This document shows, in pieces, positions 1 to 5,263 of a stretch of 8,994 nucleotides of DNA. The stretch covers positions 1 to 8,994 of the forward strand of contig DAOUWT010000088.1 in NCBI GenBank assembly GCA_030666985.1, in the 5' to 3' direction. The notes beneath the pieces were generated by a model. That model was not told the origin of the DNA. It ran no database searches and worked only from the letters and a program-made list of their open reading frames with translations. This stretch comes from Chloroflexota bacterium. Lineage in GTDB: Bacteria > Chloroflexota > Anaerolineae > Anaerolineales > UBA11858. The stretch's first letter is position 1. Each line of letters starts with the position of its first letter. The position numbers and the translations under genes were made by a program.

Positions 1-341
1 GTAATTCCTCCCCCCATTTTCGTCTCACATCTTTTCGTGAGGTGCAAATGGGGGGACTGAGGGGGGCCGAGCTACCGTGAAATAAACTTACCAATAGTCA
101 ATTGACACACACGTTCTGTGAAACGTGTTGCGTGTGGAGTAATTTCTGTCCCCGTGGATTTTTTTGGGGGGACGGGGGGTGAGGCGTGAGAGCAAGCCCC
201 AGGCGCAGCCCCACGCATAAGCGAGGAAAAACCTTGGGGACTGGTATCTACGCCGGGGCGTGGTTTTACTCCACCCCAGCCGTTTGCGTCCCCGCCAATC
301 CCCAACAGGGTTGCGTGAGTAGATTCTATCACGAGTAGACG
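1..341. other. G/C-rich structured DNA downstream of mtaB, no convincing gene
   Basis: This stretch lies past the 3' end of mtaB (minus strand). I see a long imperfect hairpin near the left edge: CCCCCCATTT (10-19) pairs with AAATGGGGGG (46-55), and CTCAC (24-28) pairs inside it with GTGAG (37-41). Further short G/C-rich pairings occur at 148-153 with 168-173 (GTCCCC/GGGGAC) and at 197-203 with 232-239 (CCCCAGG/CCTTGGGG, one bulge). A minus-strand reading frame of 86 codons covers 72-332, but its Pro/Gly/Ala-rich translation resembles no family I know and looks like the by-product of G/C-rich DNA. No T-tract terminator for mtaB is evident. Confidence 0.5.
10..55. repeat. imperfect inverted repeat (hairpin)
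   Basis: Ten-base arms CCCCCCATTT (10-19) and AAATGGGGGG (46-55) are perfect complements. A second pair CTCAC/GTGAG (24-28, 37-41) lies inside and closes on a short loop. There is no T-run after it on either strand, so it does not look like a simple intrinsic terminator. Confidence 0.55.
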
Positions 342-1619
342 TTAGTTCACTATTTTACCTTCCATGCCCCGGCCGGTTGCGGCTGTTAATTGAACGGGGG
401 TAATCTGATTCCATAGGTTTTGAGATGATTCTGCCCTGACATGGAGGTAATTATCCGTCAGGCCGCGTAATTCCCAGCCTCCGCCGTCGAGGTTGGTCGC
501 GTTTTCCCATAATGTGTCTAGCTTGCACCCCACAAAACGCTGGCGATATTTTGCCGAGGAGGCGGCCAAAGTTTGGCGCATTTTAGCGTTCCGCTCCTTG
601 CGGAGGGGATGGGGAACTTGGTCGGGCATCTCAGCGGCAACCGTGCCAGGGCGGGCAGAATAGGTAAAGGTGTGGCCGCCGGCGAAGTTCATTTCCCTTA
701 TAAAGGCCAAGCTCTTGGCGAAATTTTCCTCCGTTTCCCCTGGAAAGCCCACCATCACGTCTGTGGTAATCGCTACATCTGGAACCGCAGCCCTGACCCG
801 GTCGAGGAGGGCGGCATAATCCGGGGGCGTGATCTTGCGGGCCATGCGCCGCAGCGTGGCAGCACATCCCGATTGGAGCGGGAGGTGCAAATGACGCGCT
901 ACACGCGGGAAGGTCAGGAGTTTGATGAGGGGGTCTTCCACATCCCAAGGCTCAATGGAAGAGAGACGCAAACGGAGCACGTCGGTTTGCACCAAAATAG
1001 TCTCTACTAAATCGTGCAAGGCCATGGGGATGTCAAAATCCTGCCCCCATGATCCTAAATGAACGCCGGTGAGAACCACCTCCTGCGCACCCCCACGTAA
1101 TGCGATGCGAATATCTCGCAAGATTTCTCCCACGGGAACACTGCGGCCTTTTCCGCGCGCAATGGTAGTAATGCAAAAAGTGCAGCGATTGTCGCATCCA
1201 TCCTGGGCTTTGATAACAGCACGTGTGCGTGTGCGAGGGCCGGGGATAAGGGCCCGTTCTAATGACACGCTATCAAAAAAATTCCGTTCCAATCCCAATA
1301 TGTCGGGAACAAGGGTGGCTTTCTCTGTATTGGGAATCACCTTGCTAACGCCGCTAAGTTGGGCGGCTTTTTGCGGTTCCAGGGCGGCCCAACATCCCGT
1401 GACCACAATCTGCCCTGCGCCTTTGCGGGCCAGGCGGCGGATCATTTTCCGGGAATCAGCCGCTGCGGCCACTGTCACAGTACAGGTGTTCACCACCGCC
1501 AGATCCGCCTCTGCGGGGTCAGCGGTCAGGGTATGGCCTGCGGCCTGGAAGTGTTGGGCGTAAGTTTCGATCTCGCTTTGATTCAAGCGACATCCAACCA
1601 TATCGAGGTAAATTTTCAC
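342..1619 (-). CDS. mtaB: tRNA (N6-L-threonylcarbamoyladenosine(37)-C2)-methylthiotransferase MtaB
   Basis: MtaB is a cytoplasmic radical-SAM enzyme that turns t6A37 into ms2t6A37 in tRNAs reading ANN codons, using two iron-sulfur clusters and SAM. The 425-residue protein has the expected order. The N-terminal UPF0004 domain carries its three cysteines at 10 (in GCRLNQSE), 46 (NTCTV) and 76 (TGCW). The radical-SAM core has CxxxCxxC at 142/146/149, followed by ARGKGRSVP, and PLQSG near 250. A C-terminal TRAM domain covers about 365-425. The GCRLNQSE N-terminus and overall length fit MtaB better than MiaB or RimO. The start is GTG: an in-frame TGA lies two codons upstream (1623-1625) and the next Met (residue 7) would cut into the family N-terminus. 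That GTG lies inside a 7-bp tandem repeat, and no well-spaced Shine-Dalgarno is seen (a GAGG sits only one base away). The lipoprotein gene lies 32 bp upstream on the same strand, so read-through is possible. Confidence 0.93.
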   Translation of the reverse strand: MKIYLDMVGCRLNQSEIETYAQHFQAAGHTLTADPAEADLAVVNTCTVTVAAAADSRKMIRRLARKGAGQIVVTGCWAALEPQKAAQLSGVSKVIPNTEKATLVPDILGLERNFFDSVSLERALIPGPRTRTRAVIKAQDGCDNRCTFCITTIARGKGRSVPVGEILRDIRIALRGGAQEVVLTGVHLGSWGQDFDIPMALHDLVETILVQTDVLRLRLSSIEPWDVEDPLIKLLTFPRVARHLHLPLQSGCAATLRRMARKITPPDYAALLDRVRAAVPDVAITTDVMVGFPGETEENFAKSLAFIREMNFAGGHTFTYSARPGTVAAEMPDQVPHPLRKERNAKMRQTLAASSAKYRQRFVGCKLDTLWENATNLDGGGWELRGLTDNYLHVRAESSQNLWNQITPVQLTAATGRGMEGKIVN

Positions 1620-1648
1620 GCCTCACTCATCACGTTTCACGCTTCACT
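1614..1648 (-). repeat. 7-bp tandem repeat array (5 units) containing the mtaB start codon
   Basis: Read on the minus strand, five consecutive heptamers share GTGA at positions 2-5. Units include AGTGAAG (1648-1642), CGTGAAA (1641-1635 and again 1620-1614) and AGTGAGG (1627-1621). The last unit provides the mtaB initiation codon GTG and the next codon AAA. The array fills most of the gap between the lipoprotein stop and mtaB. It looks like the heptanucleotide short tandem repeats known from filamentous cyanobacteria; related arrays occur elsewhere in this window. Confidence 0.8.
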
Positions 1649-1651
1649 TTT

Positions 1652-2314
1652 TTATGGCTCCTTGACAACAAGGTTATCAAAACGAATATCAACACCTGGC
1701 TCTTCGGAAGTTCCTGCCATCAAACCTACATCACCCTCCAGGAATGCGTTATCTTCCGTTTCAACTACCAGTTCTCCATTCACAACCAAAGCCAAACGTG
1801 AGCCAACGCATTCGGCCCGCAAGTGGTTTGTGGTCTCTCCTTGTAAAATTGCCTCAGAAGGATACATCTGGTCAGGTTTGATAAGTGTTCCCTCGCCTGC
1901 TTCCATCTTGCCGATAGCGTAGAAGCCATCGCTGCTGATCAAGAAGAAATAAAAATTATCCATATTCTGATAACGACATATAAGTCCAAAATCATTATCA
2001 TCCGGACCGCCGGCCTTGGTGGCATCTACCTCAACAATAATATTGCCGAAATTCAAGCCGGGGTTAGCCCAATGTTCAACCAAGGTGGTATTGATGAGAA
2101 AACGATACTCGCTATCGTCGGTATAATCTGCTATACCGTCTTCATTCCTGACTCGGTCCCAACCGCTGGAGGGGTCGGAAAAATCGTCTTGGAATAAGAC
2201 CTTTTCCTCTACGGTAATGGTTTGAGGTTCGTCCGGAGTCACGGACGTGCCGCAGGCCAACGAGACGGAAAGGAAAACGATCACGACGAGGAGTAATTTG
2301 AAATTGTTTGTCAT
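1652..2314 (-). CDS. lipoprotein with a concanavalin-like (LamG/DUF1080-type) domain
   Basis: Predicted surface lipoprotein of 220 residues. A short charged start and hydrophobic stretch (residues 7-20) end in the lipobox SLAC, giving lipidated Cys21. A short Thr/Pro/Glu-rich linker follows. The rest begins with LFQDDFSDPSSGWD and ends with VDIRFDNLVVKEP; this 'DDFSD...W' opening and 'FDNLVV' closing strand is typical of concanavalin/LamG-like jelly-roll modules seen in many Chloroflexota lipoproteins. Such modules often bind sugars, but no catalytic residues can be assigned, so I give no substrate. The ATG at 2314 is supported by GGGAGG five bases upstream (2320-2325). Immediately upstream lies a hairpin repeat (2335-2470), so any promoter must act from beyond it or within its outer edge. 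mtaB follows 32 bp downstream on the same strand. Confidence 0.8.
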   Translation of the reverse strand: MTNNFKLLLVVIVFLSVSLACGTSVTPDEPQTITVEEKVLFQDDFSDPSSGWDRVRNEDGIADYTDDSEYRFLINTTLVEHWANPGLNFGNIIVEVDATKAGGPDDNDFGLICRYQNMDNFYFFLISSDGFYAIGKMEAGEGTLIKPDQMYPSEAILQGETTNHLRAECVGSRLALVVNGELVVETEDNAFLEGDVGLMAGTSEEPGVDIRFDNLVVKEP

Positions 2315-2334
2315 AGGAGCCTCCCAACGAAGAG

Positions 2335-2470
2335 CATTCGTAAGCGTTCAGCTATGTCACTCTGAGAGAGCGTTTGTTGCGAGCGAAGAGTCTCCTAATT
2401 GCGAGGGAGGGGATTCTTCGGGTAAAAAACACCCTCAGAATGGCATCCCCTGAACGGTTACGAGCATTCT
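2335..2470. repeat. 'CATTCTGAG'-type hairpin repeat, copy A
   Basis: A long imperfect palindrome. The core arms TGTCACTCTGAG (2356-2367) and CTCAGAATGGCA (2434-2445) pair with two mismatches. Inner arms CGAAGAGTCTCC and GGGGATTCTTCG also pair. The symmetry continues outward: GTAAGCGTTCAG (2340-2351) against CTGAACGGTTAC (2450-2461). The same sequence, diverged, occurs at 5027-5124 in the same orientation. Similar CATTCTGAG...GAAGAATCTC repeats are common in bacterial intergenic DNA. This copy sits about 20 bp upstream of the lipoprotein start. Confidence 0.8.
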
Positions 2471-2474
2471 AGCA
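2466..2474 (-). promoter_or_regulatory. possible extended -10 promoter for the lipoprotein gene
   Basis: On the minus strand TGC-TAGAAT (2474-2466) matches an extended -10 box (TGnTATAAT). No good -35 box is seen at 17 bp. If used, transcription would start at the outer edge of the hairpin repeat 2335-2470, placing the whole hairpin in the lipoprotein leader. Tentative. Confidence 0.3.
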
Positions 2475-2708
2475 TAAAAGGGGAATTCTGCATAAAAATT
2501 TTTCACCGGCAACATTACATCGAATGAGAAAAAAATGAATTCATGCCTCGTTCTAGTCCGTTTGCTGACTATTTTCTCGCTATGAATGAATGCAGGCTAA
2601 CGAACAAAATCCATTGAAATGGGTTATAAGTGCGGTAATTCTCAACGCGATTTATCGCGTTTTGTTTTTTAGACGCCGAATTCATTCGGTGGCTCTAAAA
2701 GGGGAATT
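2475..2708. repeat. palindrome-rich segment bounded by a 13-bp direct repeat
   Basis: The 13-mer TAAAAGGGGAATT occurs at 2475-2487 and again at 2696-2708, bracketing 208 bp. Inside are a perfect palindrome ATGAATTCAT (2535-2544), a hairpin AATCCATT-GA-AATGGGTT (2608-2625, one G.T pair), a hairpin AACGCGA-TTTA-TCGCGTT (2644-2661) and CCGAA/TTCGG (2676-2688). The part around 2592-2625 is related to the nested palindrome at 4029-4169. The direct repeat could be a target-site duplication; this is inferred, as I find no convincing terminal inverted repeats and no transposase. Confidence 0.4.
2644..2670 (+). terminator. terminator-like hairpin in intergenic repeat
   Basis: AACGCGA (2644-2650) and TCGCGTT (2655-2661) form a 7-bp stem with a TTTA loop, followed by TTGTTTTTT (2662-2670). 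This has the form of a Rho-independent terminator, but no plus-strand gene ends upstream, so it may simply be a component of the surrounding palindromic element. Confidence 0.4.
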
Positions 2709-2890
2709 TTCGGCTGGAGTGCGGGACAACTGACTGTGTCCCTCGAACGTGGAGCGGGATAGATAATATATCACAAAGTGATTGTACAGGTAAATAGGAA
2801 TGAGCAACTATTTTTCTTCACATATCCCCCATGCCTTCTCCATAAGTTCTTCACAACTTTGTTTTATCATGTAGGCAACTCAGGGAAAAC
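2709..2890. other. intergenic DNA, little structure visible
   Basis: A/T-rich spacer with no credible reading frame. A small stem ATCAC-AAA-GTGAT occurs at 2769-2781. I could not identify a promoter with properly spaced -35 and -10 boxes, although the plus-strand gene at 3031 presumably starts transcription somewhere between here and 3020. Confidence 0.4.
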
Positions 2891-2987
2891 AGACCCTAAA
2901 GGTCTTTTTTATGAAACAATCAGTTGAGTTTACGAGAAATTCCCTGGTGAAAACGAATGTCGATGACCTAACAGACCTTTAGGGTCT
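2891..2987. repeat. inverted repeat of AGACC-N5-GGTCT half sites upstream of the exported protein gene
   Basis: AGACCCTAAAGGTCT (2891-2905) and AGACCTTTAGGGTCT (2973-2987) are perfect 15-base complements separated by 67 bp. Each half is also a small hairpin by itself (AGACC/GGTCT with a 5-base loop). The left half is followed by T6 (2905-2910), the form of a weak intrinsic terminator. A matching design lies downstream of the gene at 3873-3936. Auxiliary pairing CAGGGAA (2881-2887) with TTCCCTG (2940-2946) lies around the left half and in the spacer. Confidence 0.75.
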
Positions 2988-3030
2988 CAATTAATTAGAA
3001 AAACTCAAACTATAAAAAAGGAGATTTACA

Positions 3031-3861
3031 ATGAAAAAACTACTATATATTCTCACAGGTGTCGTAATCACCGTAGTTGCTCTAGCCGGAGTGGGCTATG
3101 CTTTTGCTCAAGGAGAGACTCCTCCTGACTTCCTCCCTCAGACCCCAGGAGGATTCGGTGGGCGAGGGCGCGGCGCAGAAATGCGTAGCGGCGCAGAAAT
3201 GTCTGGCGTTATGGAAGACAGCCCCCTCCATGATGTGATGAGTGCAGCCATCGCGGACGCTTTTGGCCTGACCGTTACAGAACTTGAAGCCGCGCACGAA
3301 AACGGCCAAAACCTCTGGACATTGGCAGAAGCCCAAGGTCTCACGCAGGAAGAGTTCCAGGCCAAAATGTTTGAAGTACGCGAAAGCGTCTTTGAACAAG
3401 CCCTTGCAGACGGGCTAATTACCCAAGAGCAAGTTGATCAGATGGGCAGCCGCCAGGGACAGGCCGGGAAAGGCATGTATGACCCTGACCAAGGCGGCAG
3501 GCCCGGTCAAATGGGCTTCGCTGGGATGGAAGACAGCCCCATGCACGACCTTATGAGCGCGGCTATCGTAGACGCTTTTGGCCTGACCGCCGAGGAGCTT
3601 GAAGCCGCGCACGAAAACGGCGGAAACCTCTGGACGCTGGCCGAAGCCCAAGGTTTCACAATGGAAGAATTCCAGGCCAAAATGGCTGAGGTACGTGAAA
3701 GCGTCTTCCAACAGGCCGTTGAAGACGGGATCATCACCCAAGAACAAGTTGACCAGATGGGTAGCCGCCAGGGAAAGGGCATGTACACTCCTAACCAGAG
3801 CGGCCAGTTCCCCCCTCAAGGGAGAGATCAGGGCGGATGCGACGGCCAATGCGACTGGTAA
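3031..3861 (+). CDS. exported protein with two near-identical ~90-residue units, function unknown
   Basis: I do not recognise a named family. The 276-residue product starts with MKK and a hydrophobic segment (4-26) ending AFAQ, a likely Sec signal peptide cleaved after Ala26 or Gln27. A Gly/Arg/Pro-rich linker follows (30-60), then unit 1 (61-150) and unit 2 (166-252). The units share MEDSP.HD.MSAAI.DAFGLT, LEAAHENG.NLWTLAEAQG, EEFQAKM.EVRESVF and ITQEQVDQMGSRQG; I count 74 of 87 aligned residues identical plus one 3-residue gap. They look all-helical and acidic, with a Met-rich flavour. The tail is Gly/Gln-rich and ends CDGQCDW (Cys270, Cys274). AAGGAG seven bases upstream supports the ATG. 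A terminator at 3997-4028 separates it from the two-component genes. By analogy with Spy/CpxP beside envelope-stress systems it might be an extracytoplasmic accessory, but that is inference. Confidence 0.85.
   Translation: MKKLLYILTGVVITVVALAGVGYAFAQGETPPDFLPQTPGGFGGRGRGAEMRSGAEMSGVMEDSPLHDVMSAAIADAFGLTVTELEAAHENGQNLWTLAEAQGLTQEEFQAKMFEVRESVFEQALADGLITQEQVDQMGSRQGQAGKGMYDPDQGGRPGQMGFAGMEDSPMHDLMSAAIVDAFGLTAEELEAAHENGGNLWTLAEAQGFTMEEFQAKMAEVRESVFQQAVEDGIITQEQVDQMGSRQGKGMYTPNQSGQFPPQGRDQGGCDGQCDW
3211..3786 (+). repeat. internal tandem duplication within the exported protein gene
   Basis: Unit 1 (3211-3480) and unit 2 (3526-3786) align almost throughout at DNA level, including long identical runs around the AAHENG and LWTLAEAQG codons. 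They are separated by a 45-bp Gly/Pro-rich linker. Unit 2 lacks three codons (QAG before KGMY). The similarity points to a fairly recent intragenic duplication. Confidence 0.9.
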
Positions 3862-3872
3862 AATAGATTTCA

Positions 3873-3936
3873 AGACCTCCGAGGTTAGGCCGTTCCATCC
3901 TGGAACTAACGTTGCCCCATAAAACCTCGGAGGTCT
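3873..3936. repeat. inverted repeat of AGACC-type half sites downstream of the exported protein gene
   Basis: AGACCTCCGAGGTT (3873-3886) and AACCTCGGAGGTCT (3923-3936) are perfect 14-base complements with a 36-bp spacer. Inside is another hairpin, GTTCCA-TCC-TGGAAC (3892-3906). Each half is self-complementary at its ends, as in the 2891-2987 element, but the core differs (CCG instead of CTAAA). It starts 12 bp after the stop codon. Confidence 0.75.
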
Positions 3937-3996
3937 GCCAGTCAGCAAAATCGTGTAAGAGGATGAAAGCTTCCTTTACAAACTTAGTCTAAACCT

Positions 3997-4028
3997 AAAT
4001 GGGTAGTGTGGAAGCACTGCCCATTTTT
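3997..4028 (+). terminator. intrinsic terminator of the exported protein gene
   Basis: AAATGGGTAGTG (3997-4008) pairs with CACTGCCCATTT (4015-4026) over 12 bp with one G.T pair, with loop TGGAAG, and the 3' side runs into a T5 tract (4024-4028). The A-rich 5' flank could let it act in both directions. It separates the 3031 gene from the downstream regulator. Confidence 0.75.
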
Positions 4029-4169
4029 GCCTGTGATTGAAATCACAGGCTAATACGCAAAGTCCGTTGAAACGGACTTAAAACTCAAAACAATGATAGT
4101 AGTCCGTTTTGCCAACGGCACGCAAAGCGAACGGACTTCGGTTTTGTTAGCCTTGAATTTCAATTCAAG
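4029..4169. repeat. nested palindromic element with four hairpins
   Basis: A symmetrical element. The left end hairpin is GCCTGTGATT-GA-AATCACAGGC (4029-4050). It is followed by AGTCCGTT-GA-AACGGACT (4061-4078), then AGTCCGTT (4101-4108) pairing with AACGGACT (4130-4137) around an inner TTTGC/GCAAA stem. The right end hairpin is CTTGAATT-TC-AATTCAAG (4152-4169). AGGCTAA (4047-4053) pairs with TTAGCCT (4147-4153) across the whole element. A related piece with compensatory stem changes occurs at 2592-2625. No open reading frame of interest lies inside. Confidence 0.8.
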
Positions 4170-4180
4170 CAAACCAAATT

Positions 4181-4209
4181 TTGAGCAATTCCCATTTTTT
4201 CGGTATAAT
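4181..4209 (+). promoter_or_regulatory. sigma-70-type promoter of the response regulator gene
   Basis: TTGAGC (4181-4186) and a perfect TATAAT (4204-4209) are separated by exactly 17 bp. Transcription would start near 4216, giving a leader of about 74 nt that contains the heptamer array 4229-4277. It begins just after the nested palindrome ends. Confidence 0.75.
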
Positions 4210-4228
4210 GCTAGCATATTGCTATCAC

Positions 4229-4277
4229 AATTCGCAATTCATAATTCGCAATTCGCACCTCGCACCTCGCAATTCTC
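4229..4277 (+). repeat. 7-bp tandem repeat array (7 units) in the response regulator leader
   Basis: Seven back-to-back heptamers fill 4229-4277: AATTCGC at 4229, 4243 and 4250, AATTCAT at 4236, ACCTCGC at 4257 and 4264, AATTCTC at 4271. The phase is unbroken. The array ends 12 bases before the ATG and would be transcribed as part of the leader. Only a weak Shine-Dalgarno-like AAGG (4278-4281) sits between it and the start codon. Confidence 0.85.
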
Positions 4278-4289
4278 AAGGTATTCCCC

Positions 4290-4976
4290 ATGACAACCAT
4301 CCTAATTATCGAAGACGAACCCGAACTCGTAAAAGTCCTCCGCTCATACTTGGAAAGAGAAAATTTCAAGGTATTGAAGGCCTACCGGGGAGACACCGGC
4401 CTCAAGCTCTGGGAGCAAGAAAACCCCGACCTGGTACTCCTTGACCTCAACTTGCCGGGGATGAATGGCCTAGACGTGGCCCGCAAAATTCGGCGGCAGG
4501 CCGACACTCCCATCATCATGCTCACCGCCCGCGTCGAAGAAACAGATCAATTGATAGGTCTCGAATTGGGTGCGGATGATTACGTCACGAAACCCTTTTC
4601 CCCTCGGGTGGTCGTGGCCAAGGTGCGGGCCGTGCTGCGGCGGGCGGAGTCTGCTCCCCAGGAATTTGAGGTGCTAAAAGTCGGCGATATTGAAATCAAT
4701 ATCGAGGCCCACACCGTCACCCAAGAGGACGTGAAAGTGGATTGGACTCCCACGGAGTTCACCATCCTCCACACCATGGCCGCCTACCCCGGAAGAGCCT
4801 TCTCCCGCCTGCAATTGCTAGAAGCTGCCCAAGAAGGGATTGTCTACGAAGGCTACGAACGAACCATTGACACTCACATAAAAAACCTGCGCTCTAAATT
4901 AGAAAAAGATCCTAAAAATCCCGCTTATATCGAAACCGTTTTCGGAATCGGGTATCGTTTTAGTAGCTCTAAATGA
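4290..4976 (+). CDS. OmpR/PhoB-family response regulator
   Basis: A DNA-binding response regulator, most likely phosphorylated by the kinase encoded at 5313-6734. The 228-residue protein has a full receiver domain (about 3-118): acidic pocket Glu8/Asp9, phospho-acceptor Asp52 (LLDLNLPGMNG), conserved Thr79 (MLTA) and Lys101 (TKPF). A winged-helix Trans_reg_C domain covers about 127-226, with DWTPTEFTIL, the recognition helix around RTIDTHIKNLRSKL, and the C-terminal hairpin TVFGIGYRF. Length and motifs are normal for the family. A strong sigma-70 promoter lies upstream (4181-4209). The Shine-Dalgarno is weak (AAGG, eight bases before ATG) and the leader carries a heptamer array. Unlike most such pairs, the kinase gene does not overlap or closely follow: 336 bp of repeats lie between. 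The target genes cannot be read from the sequence; the exported protein gene at 3031 is the nearest candidate. Confidence 0.95.
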   Translation: MTTILIIEDEPELVKVLRSYLERENFKVLKAYRGDTGLKLWEQENPDLVLLDLNLPGMNGLDVARKIRRQADTPIIMLTARVEETDQLIGLELGADDYVTKPFSPRVVVAKVRAVLRRAESAPQEFEVLKVGDIEINIEAHTVTQEDVKVDWTPTEFTILHTMAAYPGRAFSRLQLLEAAQEGIVYEGYERTIDTHIKNLRSKLEKDPKNPAYIETVFGIGYRFSSSK

Positions 4977-4981
4977 AATTT

Positions 4982-5002
4982 TAAATGGTAAATTACGAAT
5001 GG
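4982..5002 (+). repeat. short 7-bp repeat tract after the response regulator stop
   Basis: TAAATGG, TAAATTA and CGAATGG follow in one 7-bp phase just after the stop codon. The tract is roughly complementary to the array at 5205-5246 (ACCATTT..., ATTCGG...), so the two can pair across the hairpin repeat that lies between them. Confidence 0.5.
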
Positions 5003-5026
5003 GTTAGCGTTACAAAGTATTCGCCA

Positions 5027-5124
5027 GACATGTCACTATGAGAGAACGTTTTTTGTGAACGAAGAGTCTCCAACGTTGAAGTAGGGGATTCTTCGGGCAA
5101 AAACCGCCCTCAGAATGACATGTC
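5027..5124. repeat. 'CATTCTGAG'-type hairpin repeat, copy B
   Basis: Outer arms GACATGTCACTATGAG (5027-5042) and CTCAGAATGACATGTC (5109-5124) pair with two mismatches; inner arms CGAAGAGTCTCC and GGGGATTCTTCG pair as in copy A (2335-2470). Additional outward symmetry is seen: ATTCGCCA (5019-5026) with TGGCGAAT (5143-5150). It has the same orientation as copy A and shares long runs such as CGAAGAGTCTCC and GGGGATTCTTCGGG. Confidence 0.8.
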
Positions 5125-5165
5125 AAAGGTATTACCTCTGGGGTGGCGAATAACTAATGACACTA

Positions 5166-5246
5166 ACCGAATGGTGAATTGTAAATGAGGTCAGTGCAGC
5201 GATCGTTTACAATTTATAATTCACCATTTACCATTTACAATTCGGT
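5166..5246. repeat. inverted pair of 7-bp repeat arrays
   Basis: Three plus-sense heptamers at 5166-5186 (ACCGAAT, GGTGAAT, TGTAAAT) face six complementary-sense heptamers at 5205-5246, among them ATTCACC, ATTTACA and ATTCGGT. The two arrays can fold into a hairpin closed near 5187-5204. A TATAAT at 5215-5220 arises from these units but has no good -35 box, so I do not call it a promoter. Confidence 0.7.
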
Positions 5247-5263
5247 TTAGAAAACTTACTTCC

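Noticed and set aside
72..332. 86-codon minus-strand reading frame downstream of mtaB
   Set aside because: Pro/Gly/Ala-rich translation without a known motif, in hairpin-rich G/C-rich DNA, and no convincing ribosome-binding site; likely spurious.
2247..2453. 68-codon plus-strand reading frame across the lipoprotein start and hairpin repeat
   Set aside because: It overlaps the lipoprotein signal peptide in antisense and runs through a repeat; no ribosome-binding site.
3082..3948. minus-strand reading frames opposite the exported protein gene
   Set aside because: They mirror the duplicated units of the real gene and lack start signals of their own.
5215..5220. TATAAT as a kinase promoter
   Set aside because: No acceptable -35 box at 15-19 bp, and the hexamer falls within the heptamer array.
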